64,000 nucleotides of DNA from a bacterium 210820-DFI.6.37 (GCA_020558355.1 JAJCKG010000002.1:248001-312000), one strand, 5' to 3'. Shown: positions 43,972 through 54,292, counted from the stretch's first letter. Program-made: numbers and translations. Notes: generated from the sequence alone by a model not told the origin.

Positions 43972-44972
43972 TGTCAAGAACATTCAACATTGGAATGGCC
44001 ATTTCAGAAGCGGTTGAGAAAGAAATGGACCGGGACGATAAAGTAATACTGATGGGCGAAGATATGACATCGCTGGCAGGGGCGCTGGGAACCTTCCAGA
44101 GCGTAATGCCTAAATATGCTGACCGGTGTCTTGACCTGCCTATCTCAGAAACAGGGTTTACCCATTTTGCCAACGGAGCCGCCCTGGCGGGATTGAGAAC
44201 GATTGTTGACTATAACATTTCCGACTTTGCGCTGCTGGCTTCAGACGGAATTATTAACGGAGCTCCTAAGGCGAGATTCTGTTCCATCGGAAACGCTTCT
44301 GTTCCTACAACCTTCCTCATGGCTAACGGCGGTGTTGGAACCTATGGTGAATGCGGACTGGGCGTAAACCATTCCCAGTGTATCGAAAGCTTATATTTCA
44401 ATATCCCGGGATTAAAGGTGGTTATGCCGCACTATCCGTCCGATGTTTACGGACTGCTGCGGTCGGCTATTTCCGATAACGATCCGGTAGTATTCCTTTA
44501 TCACATTGGATCTCTGGGCGGTCTGAGAGAAGAAGTGGATTTTGAGCCATGCGCGGACTACACCATTCCGCTTACAAACGCGGCAAAGGTTGTGAAAGAA
44601 GGCTCTGATATCACCATCGTTGCCATCCAGAGCATGATACCAGTCGTTGAAAAAGCCATAGCCCAGTTAGAGGAAAAAGGCATTTCGGTTGAAATGATTG
44701 ATCCAAGAGTACTGGTTCCATTTGACGCAGAGACCGTTTACCAGTCCGTGAAAAAGACCGGAAAGCTCATGATCGTTCATGAAGCGCCTACCAGAGGAAG
44801 CTTTGCCGGTGAAATCGTTAAAAGCATCATGGAAAAAGACGCGGACGCGATTAAAAAGCCGATTAAGGATCTGGGAGCTTTGAATACTCCAATTGGATCC
44901 GGCTTCTACGAAGGTATGATTATGCCTCATGTTGAAGATGTCGTCGCGGCGGCGGAAGAAATGATGAAATAA
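43971..44972 (+). CDS. TPP-dependent dehydrogenase E1 beta subunit
   Basis: This 333-residue transketolase-like E1 beta has NIGMAISEAVEKEMDRDDKVILMGEDM (residues 5-31), LPISETGFTHFANGAALAGLRTI and the C-terminal block IVHEAPTRGSFAGEIV (about 264-279). It completes the E1 active site with the alpha subunit. The stop of E1 alpha overlaps its ATG (ATAATG). The order E2 catalytic, lipoyl, E1 alpha, E1 beta, E3 is unusual but contains every activity needed. Confidence 0.92.
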   Translation: MSRTFNIGMAISEAVEKEMDRDDKVILMGEDMTSLAGALGTFQSVMPKYADRCLDLPISETGFTHFANGAALAGLRTIVDYNISDFALLASDGIINGAPKARFCSIGNASVPTTFLMANGGVGTYGECGLGVNHSQCIESLYFNIPGLKVVMPHYPSDVYGLLRSAISDNDPVVFLYHIGSLGGLREEVDFEPCADYTIPLTNAAKVVKEGSDITIVAIQSMIPVVEKAIAQLEEKGISVEMIDPRVLVPFDAETVYQSVKKTGKLMIVHEAPTRGSFAGEIVKSIMEKDADAIKKPIKDLGALNTPIGSGFYEGMIMPHVEDVVAAAEEMMK

Positions 44973-44998
44973 CCCGAACGGTTAATGTGAGGCAAGAT

Positions 44999-46369
44999 AT
45001 GAATCAATACAATGTAGCAATAATCGGCGGCGGCCCGGGCGGATATGTGGCGGCGATCCGTTCCGCCCAGCTGGGCCTTAAGACCGTTCTGATTGAGGAA
45101 TTCAAAGTGGGAGGAACATGCCTGAATATCGGCTGCATTCCTACAAAAACACTTGTAAAAAACGCGGAAATTCTTCACGACTTGAAGCGCGCGAAAGAAA
45201 GAGGAATCGAAGTCAGTCAGCCAAAGGTAAATATGCCAAAGGCTGCGCGGATGAAGGATATGGTAGTAAATCAGCTGACCGGCGGAGTTCAGTTCCTGCT
45301 TCAGAAGAACGGTGTCACCATAATAAACGCAAGAGCGAGGGTGGTATCCGATCACGCGCTGACAGCCGGAGGGGAAGAAATCACCTTTGACAATCTGATC
45401 ATCGCGACAGGTTCGTCCAACTTCATACCGCCTGTACCGGGCATGGATGACAAAGACATATTGACATCCACAGAGCTTCTGGACATAGACCATGTGCCGG
45501 AAAGCCTGACCATCATCGGCGGCGGAGTGATCGGCTGCGAATTTGCCTCGATTTTCAACGAATTCGGCTGTAAAGTCACAATTGTCGAAATGATGGCGGA
45601 CATCGTCCCTAACATGGATCGGGACATATCATCCGCGTTGGCTTTCAGCATGAATCAGGAAGGAATTGCTGTTAAGACCGGATGTAAAGTTACAGAAGTC
45701 AGAAAAACAGGGGATTCCTTTGACATAATCATGGAAGAAGGGGGAGAGATAAAGAGCGTTCATTCCGAAGAAGTCCTCGTAAGCGTGGGACGAAAAGCAA
45801 ATACAGCCGGAATAGAAAGCCTGGAGCTGGAATATGAAAAAGGATACATTAAGACTGACCATCACATGAGAACCAGCAAAGAGCATATTTACGCGATTGG
45901 GGACGTTACAGGCAGAATCCAGCTCGCTCATGTGGCAAGCGCGCAGGGAGTGACTGCCGCGGAGAATATCGCCGGTAAAGACGCGGCTATGTCATATGAT
46001 CTTGTTCCAAGCTGCATATTTACCATTCCGGAAATCGGTTCCGTTGGGATGACCGAGGAACAGGCCAGAAAGGAAGGCATCCAGGTAATAGCTAAAAAAT
46101 TCCCTTATTCGGCTTGTGGTAAGGCTCTGGCTATGGGCGCGCCGGACGGGTTTGTAAAAATCATTGCTGACGGAGAAACGAATAAATTGCTGGGATGCCA
46201 TATTATAGGCCATACCGCCGCTGAATTAATCAGCGAAGCGGCAGCCGTAATGCATTTTGACGGTACAGTAGAAGATATTGACAAAACCATTCACGCGCAT
46301 CCTACGCTCTCTGAAACGGTATCTGAGGCGGCTCTGCTTGCCCTTGGCAGACCGATTCATACGCTGTAA
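44999..46369 (+). CDS. lpdA: Dihydrolipoyl dehydrogenase (E3)
   Basis: This 456-residue flavoprotein has the FAD motif GGGPGGYVAAIRSAQLG, the redox disulfide GGTCLNIGCIPTK (Cys about 41 and 46), the NAD motif IIGGGVIGCEFA and the C-terminal His-Glu pair in HAHPTLSETVSEA. It reoxidises the dihydrolipoyl carrier with NAD. ATG 44999 follows GAGG at 44989; a GTG four codons earlier is in frame. Unlike some E3 proteins, it has no N-terminal lipoyl domain. Confidence 0.95.
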   Translation: MNQYNVAIIGGGPGGYVAAIRSAQLGLKTVLIEEFKVGGTCLNIGCIPTKTLVKNAEILHDLKRAKERGIEVSQPKVNMPKAARMKDMVVNQLTGGVQFLLQKNGVTIINARARVVSDHALTAGGEEITFDNLIIATGSSNFIPPVPGMDDKDILTSTELLDIDHVPESLTIIGGGVIGCEFASIFNEFGCKVTIVEMMADIVPNMDRDISSALAFSMNQEGIAVKTGCKVTEVRKTGDSFDIIMEEGGEIKSVHSEEVLVSVGRKANTAGIESLELEYEKGYIKTDHHMRTSKEHIYAIGDVTGRIQLAHVASAQGVTAAENIAGKDAAMSYDLVPSCIFTIPEIGSVGMTEEQARKEGIQVIAKKFPYSACGKALAMGAPDGFVKIIADGETNKLLGCHIIGHTAAELISEAAAVMHFDGTVEDIDKTIHAHPTLSETVSEAALLALGRPIHTL

Positions 46370-46427
46370 TGGCAGAAGAAGTTATTAAACGTTTAAACCC
46401 TATTTTACATAGTAGTAGGAGAAGAAA

Positions 46428-47624
46428 ATGAGAGATTATAAAAACACAAGCAAAACAGTCATTAAGATTGCGATTTTATGTATATGCCTGACAGACTGCG
46501 CCAACGGCGCGATTACAGCGGGGCTTGAAACTATAGCGCAGGCATGGCCGGATGTATCGACCACCATGATTCAGAATATCGGTTCCTTCGCGGCATTGGC
46601 TATCGGACTTTCTCCAGTGGTGCTGTATGTGCCGCTGGCCGCCAAACTGAGAAAAAGAGCCGTTATGTGGATCGGTATTATCTGCTTTTTGGTTGGAGGC
46701 ATAGGACCTGCCTTTGTCACCACTCACTTTGCCATGATCCTGTTATTCCGGGTTATATTAGGATGTGGGCTTGGTATTTTAACTCCCCTTGGCATGGATC
46801 TTTGCTGCGCGTTCTTTGAAGGAAATGAACGAGGCACTATGCTGGGCCTTACTTCAACGATGACCGGTATATCCGGAGTTATCTTCCAGACACTTGGAGG
46901 AATTTTTGCCGGCGTTGGCTGGAACTGGATCTTCTACACTTACATCGCCGGAGCCATCTTCTTTGCCGTTGCGGTTATCTTCCTTCCGGAACCGCCTAAG
47001 CAGGAAGAGTTTTTCGACAAAAAGGATGAAAAGCTGGATACAGCGAAAGAAGCCTTCCCAAAACTGGGGTGGGTGTACGGAATACTCTATTTGCTTCTGG
47101 GCTGCGGCTTTTATACCGCCTGCTCCAATGTGGCTATGGTCGGTATCGGCGAAGGATATCTGACACCGGTAAACGTGTCTATGTGTTTTAACGGCATGAC
47201 ACTCATGTGTGTCATAACAGGAATTCTGTTCGGCCCGGTCCTCAAACGGATTGGTTACTGGATTCTGCCTATCGCTCTGGTACTTGGAGGCTGCGGACTT
47301 TTCATCTTATCGGCGGTTCACAGCTATGGACTTACAATTGCGGGTTTGGCTCTCGTTGGATGTCTTCTTGGACTTGGAGTATCAGGAGGCGTATCCAAAG
47401 TTACAACTATCGCGCCTGATTCAAGATCCGCCCTGGCTTCCGCGGTTCCTATCGCGTGCTGGAATCTGGGACAATTCTTCCAGCCGACTGTAACAAACGC
47501 GATCGTCGGACCAGGAAGACCGAGCATGGTGCTGGGCGGATGCGTAGTAATGGTAATCGCAATTATATTCTTTATTCTGGAAGGCGCTTTTGGAAAGAAA
47601 AAAGATACAAAGGCAGCAGTATAA
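46428..47624 (+). CDS. MFS transporter (island transporter 2)
   Basis: This 398-residue major facilitator has about 12 helices, opening LCICLTDCANGAITAGLETIAQAWP and containing RVILGCGLGILTPLGMDLCCAFFEGNERG (about residues 106-134). It is related to the transporters at 37635 and 16912. As the last gene of the operon running from the SDR through the E1-E2-E3 genes, it probably imports the substrate of that module or exports its acid product. A terminator follows. Confidence 0.87.
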   Translation: MRDYKNTSKTVIKIAILCICLTDCANGAITAGLETIAQAWPDVSTTMIQNIGSFAALAIGLSPVVLYVPLAAKLRKRAVMWIGIICFLVGGIGPAFVTTHFAMILLFRVILGCGLGILTPLGMDLCCAFFEGNERGTMLGLTSTMTGISGVIFQTLGGIFAGVGWNWIFYTYIAGAIFFAVAVIFLPEPPKQEEFFDKKDEKLDTAKEAFPKLGWVYGILYLLLGCGFYTACSNVAMVGIGEGYLTPVNVSMCFNGMTLMCVITGILFGPVLKRIGYWILPIALVLGGCGLFILSAVHSYGLTIAGLALVGCLLGLGVSGGVSKVTTIAPDSRSALASAVPIACWNLGQFFQPTVTNAIVGPGRPSMVLGGCVVMVIAIIFFILEGAFGKKKDTKAAV

Positions 47625-47665
47625 AACAGAAAACCCCCATTGACAAAGTTTAATTAAACAGCTGA

Positions 47666-47704
47666 AAAACTGTCCGGAGTTCCCGGAATTTCGGACAGTT
47701 TTAT
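47666..47704 (+). terminator. Intrinsic terminator after MFS gene
   Basis: A perfect 11-bp stem AAAACTGTCCG/CGGACAGTTTT ends in TTTT-ATT. It separates the dehydrogenase-complex operon from the acyl-CoA dehydrogenase unit. Confidence 0.88.
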
Positions 47705-47737
47705 TAAGTATACCATAAATTCTCAGGAGGAATAAGA

Positions 47738-48871
47738 ATGCTGGATAAAAAACATGAAATGATAAGAAAGCTTGCAAGTGAATTTGCGGAAAAAGAAATC
47801 GAACCTTATGCCGACGAGGCGGATACGACAGGTGAGTTCCACGAAGGCTTGAGGGAGAAGGTAATTAAAAGCAGATTCCACGCAATTACAATCCCAAAGA
47901 AATACGGCGGATGCGGCGGCGATTATCTGGCATCCGCAATTGTGACAGAAGAGTTCGCGAGAAAGGACGCGTCCGCGTCATCGATGCTTATGCCAAACTC
48001 GCTGTCCGGCGCGCCGCTGATATATTTTGGAAACGAAGAACAGAATCAGAAATATTTAAGGGGAATGGCTGAAGGTAAGCTGATCGGCGCTTTTGGAATT
48101 ACAGAGCCCGGATCAGGCTCCGACGCGGGATCGATCACAACAACAGCCGAGGATTGCGGAGATTATTATCTGCTCAACGGGCGTAAATGCTTTATCTCAA
48201 ACGGTCCGATCTGCGATTTTATCACAGTTTTCGCGAAGACGGACCAGGACGCGCCGGGCGTAAAGGGAATCAGCGCGTTTCTTGTAGAAACCTCCTGGGA
48301 GGGCGTTTCCACAGGAAAGCTGGAAAGTAAAATGGGAATTCACGCTTCAAAGACAAGTGACGTAATCTTTGAAAATGTCAAAGTGCCGAAGGAAAATCTT
48401 CTGGGAAAAGAAGGGCAGGGCTTTAAAATCTGTATGACGGTTCTGGATTCAGGGCGAATCACCGTGTCGTCACAGGCCCTTGGCCTGGCACAGGGCGCTT
48501 TGGATGAAGCGATTAAATATACAAAAGAACGAATTCAATTCGGAAGGCCGATCGCGAAATTTCAGAACACCCAGTTCGAGATTGCGGATATAGCTACTAA
48601 GGTAGAATGCGGAAGACATCTGGTATATGAGGCGGCCCGCATGAAAGACGCCGGTATGAAGATCACGACTCAGGCAGCCATGGCCAAGTATTACTGCGGT
48701 GAATTGTGCAACGACGCGGCGTATCGTTCACTGCAGCTCCACGGCGGATACGGATTTATGAAGGAATACCCAATTGAAAGGATTTATCGCGACGCGAGGA
48801 TCATGTCGATCTACGAAGGTACTTCAGAAATTCAGAAGATCGTAATAGCTGGAAATATTATCGGTAAATAA
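47738..48871 (+). CDS. Acyl-CoA dehydrogenase
   Basis: This 377-residue flavoprotein has FGITEPGSGSDAGSI (about residues 119-133), the FAD block RIQFGRPIAKFQNTQF and the catalytic base region YEGTSEIQKI, with Glu near residue 364. It introduces a C2-C3 double bond into an acyl-CoA and passes electrons to EtfAB, encoded next. It most resembles short- or branched-chain acyl-CoA dehydrogenases. CAGGAGGAA precedes the ATG. It begins a unit that continues through etfBA to the molybdenum enzyme. Confidence 0.93.
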   Translation: MLDKKHEMIRKLASEFAEKEIEPYADEADTTGEFHEGLREKVIKSRFHAITIPKKYGGCGGDYLASAIVTEEFARKDASASSMLMPNSLSGAPLIYFGNEEQNQKYLRGMAEGKLIGAFGITEPGSGSDAGSITTTAEDCGDYYLLNGRKCFISNGPICDFITVFAKTDQDAPGVKGISAFLVETSWEGVSTGKLESKMGIHASKTSDVIFENVKVPKENLLGKEGQGFKICMTVLDSGRITVSSQALGLAQGALDEAIKYTKERIQFGRPIAKFQNTQFEIADIATKVECGRHLVYEAARMKDAGMKITTQAAMAKYYCGELCNDAAYRSLQLHGGYGFMKEYPIERIYRDARIMSIYEGTSEIQKIVIAGNIIGK

Positions 48872-48883
48872 TAGGAGGACGAA

Positions 48884-49672
48884 ATGAACGTAATAGTATG
48901 CGCAAAGCAGGTTCCCAACACCAACGAGGTAAGAATCGATCCTGTTAAAGGGACTTTGATCAGAGACGGCGTTCCAAGCATCCTGAATCCGGATGACGCC
49001 AACGCCTTAGAGGAAGCGTTAAAACTGAAGGATGAAAATCCGGAAACAAAGGTGACTGTAATTTCAATGGGTCCGGATCAGGCGAAGGAAATGCTTCGGG
49101 AATGTCTGGCGATGGGAGCTGACGAAGCGATTCTTTTAAGCGACAGGGCTTTTGGAGGCTCCGATACATATACAACATCAAATGCGATTTCCTCTGCTAT
49201 CAGAAAGATCGGTGATTATGATATCATCTTCTGCGGCAGACAGGCCATCGACGGCGATACTGCTCAGGTAGGCCCGCAGATTGCGGAAAAGCTGGATGTT
49301 CCGCAGGTGACCTATATGCAGGAATTTAAACTGGAGGGAGATGAAGTAACCGTTCAGAGACAGCTGGAAGACGGCTACGAGCTGATCAGGGTAAAGACTC
49401 CTGTAATGCTTACAGCAGTGAAAGAGCTTAACGAGCCAAGATATATGACCATGGATGGAATTTACAGAGCTTATGAAACGGAAATCCCTGTATGGGGAAT
49501 CCATGATGTTGACGTAGAGCCCGCGCAGGTGGGACTCAAGGCGTCCCCTACGAATGTGTACCGCTCTTTCACCCCGGAACCCAAGGGCAAAGGCGTTATG
49601 ATTGAAGGAAAGACAAATCAGGAAAAGGTTGACAGCCTTATGGCGCGTTTAAAGGAAAAACATATCATTTAG
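48884..49672 (+). CDS. etfB: Electron transfer flavoprotein, beta subunit
   Basis: This 262-residue EtfB begins [20 protein letters not shown] and has [17 protein letters not shown], the recognition block [16 protein letters not shown], and [23 protein letters not shown] (about residues 111-133). It pairs with EtfA and accepts electrons from the preceding dehydrogenase. Whether this Etf bifurcates electrons to ferredoxin cannot be settled by eye. AGGAGG spaces it 12 bases from the upstream gene. Confidence 0.95.
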   Translation: MNVIVCAKQVPNTNEVRIDPVKGTLIRDGVPSILNPDDANALEEALKLKDENPETKVTVISMGPDQAKEMLRECLAMGADEAILLSDRAFGGSDTYTTSNAISSAIRKIGDYDIIFCGRQAIDGDTAQVGPQIAEKLDVPQVTYMQEFKLEGDEVTVQRQLEDGYELIRVKTPVMLTAVKELNEPRYMTMDGIYRAYETEIPVWGIHDVDVEPAQVGLKASPTNVYRSFTPEPKGKGVMIEGKTNQEKVDSLMARLKEKHII

Positions 49673-49683
49673 GAGGACAGGAA

Positions 49684-50688
49684 ATGGCAGGAAAAGAAGA
49701 TTATAAGAATGTATGGGTCTATGCGGAACAGAGACAAGGCGTACTGACACCTGTTGTTATCGAGCTTCTGGGTGAAGGTAAAAAACTCGCGGACGCCGCG
49801 GGCGTTGACCTCTGCGCGGTTCTGCTGGGGCATAATGTAAAAAATTTAGCTGAGGAACTGATTCAATACGGAGCGAAGACGGTCTATGTGGCGGATGACC
49901 CGCTTCTCGACAAGTATACAACGGATGCTTATTCAAAGGTTATTACACAGGCCATCGAATCCATCAAGCCGGAAATCGTTCTTTACGGAGCGACGCATAT
50001 CGGAAGAGATCTCGCACCGAGAATCGCGGCAAGATGCGCTACGGGTCTGACGGCTGACTGTACAAAGCTGGAAATCAACCCGGACGATAAAAAGCTGATG
50101 CAGACAAGACCGGCGTTCGGCGGGAATCTTATGGCAACCATCATCTGTCCAAACCACAGACCGCAGATGTCTACCGTAAGACCCGGCGTTATGGAAAAGG
50201 CGGAAAAGGATGAGACAGCCCGTGGGGAAATCGTGGAATTTGATTATACGCTGAAAGCGGATGATATTCGCACCGTTGTAATGGAAATCGTCAAGACGAA
50301 GAAGACCGTTTCCCTGACAGACGCGGATATTATCGTATCCGGAGGAAGAGGTCTGGGAGACCCGGAAGGCTTCAAGCTGATAAAAGAGCTCGCCGATACA
50401 ATGGGCGGTGTTGTGGGGTCATCCAGAGCCGCTGTTGACGCCGGATGGATCGATAAATCCCATCAGGTTGGACAGACCGGTACAACCGTAAAGCCGAAAA
50501 TCTACATAGCGTGCGGAATTTCAGGAGCGATCCAGCATCTGGCAGGCATGCAGACATCGGACACCATCATAGCCATCAACAAAAATCCGAGAGCGCCTAT
50601 CTTTGAGGTTGCTGACTACGGTCTGGTGGGAGACTTATACGATATCGTACCGATGCTGATTGAAGCTTTCAAGGCGCTGGAGCAGTAA
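49684..50688 (+). CDS. etfA: Electron transfer flavoprotein, alpha subunit
   Basis: This 334-residue EtfA has the C-terminal FAD-binding signature [45 protein letters not shown] (about residues 270-314) and [14 protein letters not shown] (about 220-233). It forms the heterodimer with EtfB. The start follows AGGAGGACAG. The next gene starts within five bases, so translation is likely coupled to the transporter. Confidence 0.95.
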   Translation: MAGKEDYKNVWVYAEQRQGVLTPVVIELLGEGKKLADAAGVDLCAVLLGHNVKNLAEELIQYGAKTVYVADDPLLDKYTTDAYSKVITQAIESIKPEIVLYGATHIGRDLAPRIAARCATGLTADCTKLEINPDDKKLMQTRPAFGGNLMATIICPNHRPQMSTVRPGVMEKAEKDETARGEIVEFDYTLKADDIRTVVMEIVKTKKTVSLTDADIIVSGGRGLGDPEGFKLIKELADTMGGVVGSSRAAVDAGWIDKSHQVGQTGTTVKPKIYIACGISGAIQHLAGMQTSDTIIAINKNPRAPIFEVADYGLVGDLYDIVPMLIEAFKALEQ

Positions 50689-50692
50689 GGGC

Positions 50693-51913
50693 ATGTCTGA
50701 GAGAAAGAATAACAGCAAAATCAAATGGCTGTATTTAATTCTGGGAGCCATAGCCCTGCTCTTTGGAGGGATCATATATTCCTGGTCCATTCTCAAATCG
50801 CCCCTTGCGGAAGCGTTTGGATGGAACGCGACACAGCTGGCGTTTAACTATACCCTGACCATCTGCCTTTTCGTTCTGGGAGGACTTTTTTCAGGTATGC
50901 TGTCAAAGAAGACAACGCCAAGGATCCGGCTTTTCTTAAGCGCCGCGCTGGTGTTTTTCGGGTTTTTCCTTTCCTCCCGGGTGGAGGCGGACTCCCTGTG
51001 GCTCCTGTACCTTGCGTATGGAGGAATGGCAGGGCTTGGAATCGGATTTTTGTACAATACCACGCTCTCTGTAGTAAGTGAGTGGTTCCCGGATAAAAGC
51101 GGCCTTTGCTCAGGAATTATGCTGACGTGCTTTGGGTTCAGCACCTTGATTTTCGGAGGTCTGGCGGGAAAACTGATGGCGATGCCGGACTTCGGATGGA
51201 GAACTACCTATTTCCTCCTTGGAACCGTTATGGCGGTGGTGGTTTTGATCCTGGGTCTTGTACTCAAAAGACCGGAAGAGCCGGTCCTTATGAAAAGCGA
51301 GAAAAAGAAGCTTTCAGCGGTAATTCCAGGGGCGGGAGAATTTACCGCGGCGGAAATGTTAAAACGGATTTCTTTCTGGAAAGTCGCCATCGCTTTCACG
51401 TTATTCGGCTCCATTGGCAACGTGGCAATAAGCTGCGCGAAGGATTTTGCCATAGAGGCGGGAGCGGGAGAAACCTTTGCGATAACCATGGCTGGGATGC
51501 TGTCTGTGTGCAATGGGATTGGAAGGATCTGCGCCGGGGCTGTGTATGATAGCCTGGCATTGAGGAAAACCCAGTATGTGGTCTGTTCCTTTGCCATAAT
51601 CGCCCCTCTTTGCGGAATTTTAGCAGTCATAACCGGCGCGTATCTTTTAGCCATGTCAGCGTTACTGCTCTGCGGGTTCAGCTACGGCCTTTGCCCCACA
51701 TCGACAGCCATCTACCCGAAGCTCTTCTATGGAGAGAAGAATTACGCGCTTAATTTTAGCATTATGAACCTTACCCTGATACCCGCGGCATTCATCGCGA
51801 CACTGGCAGGCGCGATCATTACAGGAACAGGCTCCTATCTGCCGGTATTCGCAATGCTGACCGCGTTTGGAGCAGCTGGCTCAATTATCCTTTTAAACAC
51901 AAGGAAAGCATAA
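50693..51913 (+). CDS. MFS transporter, oxalate/formate antiporter-like (island transporter 3)
   Basis: This 406-residue major facilitator starts MSERKNNSKIKWLYLILGAIALLFGGIIYSWSIL, typical of the OFA (oxalate:formate antiporter) family. It has GIGFLYNTTLSVVSEWFPDKSGLCSGIM (about residues 113-140). OFA members move small mono- and dicarboxylates. ATG 50693 lies just after the etfA stop, with AAGG upstream; an in-frame extension into etfA is not credible. It is from a different MFS branch than the other three transporters in the window. Confidence 0.88.
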   Translation: MSERKNNSKIKWLYLILGAIALLFGGIIYSWSILKSPLAEAFGWNATQLAFNYTLTICLFVLGGLFSGMLSKKTTPRIRLFLSAALVFFGFFLSSRVEADSLWLLYLAYGGMAGLGIGFLYNTTLSVVSEWFPDKSGLCSGIMLTCFGFSTLIFGGLAGKLMAMPDFGWRTTYFLLGTVMAVVVLILGLVLKRPEEPVLMKSEKKKLSAVIPGAGEFTAAEMLKRISFWKVAIAFTLFGSIGNVAISCAKDFAIEAGAGETFAITMAGMLSVCNGIGRICAGAVYDSLALRKTQYVVCSFAIIAPLCGILAVITGAYLLAMSALLLCGFSYGLCPTSTAIYPKLFYGEKNYALNFSIMNLTLIPAAFIATLAGAIITGTGSYLPVFAMLTAFGAAGSIILLNTRKA

Positions 51914-51938
51914 AAAGTTACTTATCTGGAGGCAACAA

Positions 51939-53504
51939 ATGAAAATCTATAAAGCAGAAGAATTCGCAAAGGAAATTAAAAATGATGACTTTATTGTAAC
52001 ATGTGGATTCATGGCTGCCGCGGCGCCTGAAGAATTGTATATGGCTCTTGAGAAACGTTTCCTCGAAACCGGAGAGCCAAGAAACCTGACCTTAATGGCA
52101 GGCGCTGGAATCGGAAATCCTTCCGGCGTTGCCGGTGACGGTTTTAACCGGTTTGCCCATGAAGGCATGATGAAAAGGATCATAGTCGGTCACTATGGTT
52201 CTAACAAAAAGCTGATGCGGATGATCGTTGACAACAAGGTAGAATCCTATAACTGGCCCCAGGGCGTTGTCCTTCATCTTCTGAGAAGCATATCCTGCGG
52301 TAAAAAGGGCGAGCTTACAAAGATCGGGCTGAAGACCAACGCGGACCCAAGAATTGCCGGCGGCAAGATGAATGATATTACAACCGATGACCTGGTAAAG
52401 CTGGTGGAGTTTGAGGGTGAGGAATACCTTTACTATCAGATTCCAAAGATCAATGTAGCGATTATCAGAGGCACGACCGCGGACACAGACGGGAATATTA
52501 CCTTTGAAGATGAAATGGCCTTATCCTTTGCCCGCTACGCGGCGCTGGCGGCAAAGAACAACGGAGGGAAAGTCTATGTTCAGGTAAAGCGGATTGTAGA
52601 AGCGGGAAGTCTTGACGCCTCACAGGTAATTATTTCAGGGAATTTTGTAGATGGAGTCATCCTGACAGAAGATCTGATTAACAATCACAGACAGACGCCA
52701 GGTGAATATTACAGCCCTGTATTTACAGGCAAATACAGGATATCAGTAGAAGCAATGAAAGCGCTGCCGCTCAATCAGAGAAAAATCATCGGCAGAAGAG
52801 CGGCGATGGAGCTTAAGAGAAATTCTCTTATAAATCTTGGACTTGGGATTCCGGAATCGGTCGCTTCCATCTGCGCTGAGGAAGGCCTGTCGGATCAGGT
52901 CGTAATGACGGTGGAGACAGGAGCCATTGGCGGAGTCCCTATGGGCGGCAATAATTTTGGCGCGACAGCCAACGCGTGGTGCATCAATGAAGAACCGTTT
53001 CAGTTTGATATATACGAAGGCGGACACCTGGGAACCACCTTCCTCGGCTTTGCGGAGGTTGATCCAAAAGGAAACATCAATGTAAGCAAGTTCGGAAGCA
53101 GGATTCCCGGCTGCGGCGGCTTTATCGATCTGTCGCAGGCCACAAAAAATGTGATGTTCTGCGGAACGCTTACAGCCGGAGGTCTGAAGGAAGAAGTCGT
53201 CGACGGCAAGTTGGTGATCAAAGAAGAGGGCAAGGCGAAAAAGTTTAAAAAGTCCATTGAGCAGATTTCCTTCAGCGGCGAGTACGCCTGTGACACGGAG
53301 CAGAACGTTCTTTTTATAACAGAACGGTGTGTATTCCGCTTGACAAGGGAAGGCCTTAAAATCATTGAGGTGGCGCCGGGGATCGATATACAAAAGGATA
53401 TCATCGATCAGATGGAATTCGAGCCTCTTGTGGCGGAAGATGTGGTGGAAATGGACTGCCGTTTATTCAGAGATGAAAAAATGGGTCTTGATGAAATTAT
53501 ATAA
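51939..53504 (+). CDS. Acetate/propionate-type CoA-transferase
   Basis: This 521-residue class I CoA transferase has the alpha and beta halves fused, as in propionate CoA-transferase. The first half shows AGAGIGNPSGVAGDGFNRFAHEGM; the second carries GLGIPESVAS and the catalytic Glu326 in VETGAIGG. It activates the pathway acid by taking CoA from acetyl-CoA or another acyl-CoA. It is followed 10 bases later by a crotonase. Donor and acceptor are not readable from sequence. Confidence 0.92.
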   Translation: MKIYKAEEFAKEIKNDDFIVTCGFMAAAAPEELYMALEKRFLETGEPRNLTLMAGAGIGNPSGVAGDGFNRFAHEGMMKRIIVGHYGSNKKLMRMIVDNKVESYNWPQGVVLHLLRSISCGKKGELTKIGLKTNADPRIAGGKMNDITTDDLVKLVEFEGEEYLYYQIPKINVAIIRGTTADTDGNITFEDEMALSFARYAALAAKNNGGKVYVQVKRIVEAGSLDASQVIISGNFVDGVILTEDLINNHRQTPGEYYSPVFTGKYRISVEAMKALPLNQRKIIGRRAAMELKRNSLINLGLGIPESVASICAEEGLSDQVVMTVETGAIGGVPMGGNNFGATANAWCINEEPFQFDIYEGGHLGTTFLGFAEVDPKGNINVSKFGSRIPGCGGFIDLSQATKNVMFCGTLTAGGLKEEVVDGKLVIKEEGKAKKFKKSIEQISFSGEYACDTEQNVLFITERCVFRLTREGLKIIEVAPGIDIQKDIIDQMEFEPLVAEDVVEMDCRLFRDEKMGLDEII

Positions 53505-53514
53505 GGAGGTTCTT

Positions 53515-54291
53515 ATGGCGGAAGATAAACTTGTTTTACTGGAAATAAACGATTTTATAGCGAAACTTTCCATCAACCGTCCCAAAGCGCTCAACGCGCT
53601 CAGTGGTGAGGTCAACAGGCAGCTGGACGCCTGTCTTGATGAACTGGCAAAGCGGGACGATGTACGATGCGTGGTGCTGTACAGCGAGAAGAACTTCGCG
53701 GCCGGAGCGGATATTAAAGTTATGCTTGAGTGTGATGTAGCGCGGGCCAGAGAATATTCAGCGTCCCCCATTATGCAAAAGCTGGAGAATCTGAAGACGC
53801 CTGTAATCGCCGCGATGGAAGGCTACGCGCTGGGCGGAGGTCTGGAGCTGGCCCTTGCCTGCGATATCCGGATCGCCGCGGAAAACGCGAAGATGGGCTT
53901 TCCCGAAACGACTCTGGGCGTGATTCCGGGGGCGGGAGGAACCATAAGGGCGCCGAGACTCATCGGCGAAGCCCTTGCCAAGGAACTGATTTTTACAGGA
54001 AAAGTCATCGATTCGCAAAAAGCCTTAGCTATCGGTCTTGTAAACCAGGTAGTTCCTGATGGCCAAGTCCTTGAAACAGCAATGAAAATGGCGGGAAAAA
54101 TTGCGCGGAACGCGCCGCTGGCCATAGAAAAAGCAAAAGGGACCATCCGGGAAGGGCAGGAGGCGGAGTCCTTTGAAAAAGGATACGCCCGGGAAGTAGA
54201 GGCGTTTGCTTCTCTTTTCGCGACAGAGGATCAAAAGGAAGGCATGCGTGCTTTTGTAGAGAAAAGAAAGCCGGTCTATAAAAAAAGGTAA
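53515..54291 (+). CDS. Enoyl-CoA hydratase (crotonase family)
   Basis: This 258-residue crotonase has both catalytic glutamates (GGGLELALACDIR and FPETTLGVIPGAGG) and the oxyanion-hole block KNFAAGADIK. It can therefore act as a true hydratase, adding water across the double bond made by the acyl-CoA dehydrogenase. AAGGAGG six bases upstream fixes ATG 53515. It is distinct from the 3-hydroxyacyl-CoA dehydrogenase gene at 60112, which could take its product. Confidence 0.93.
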   Translation: MAEDKLVLLEINDFIAKLSINRPKALNALSGEVNRQLDACLDELAKRDDVRCVVLYSEKNFAAGADIKVMLECDVARAREYSASPIMQKLENLKTPVIAAMEGYALGGGLELALACDIRIAAENAKMGFPETTLGVIPGAGGTIRAPRLIGEALAKELIFTGKVIDSQKALAIGLVNQVVPDGQVLETAMKMAGKIARNAPLAIEKAKGTIREGQEAESFEKGYAREVEAFASLFATEDQKEGMRAFVEKRKPVYKKR

Positions 54292-54292
54292 T

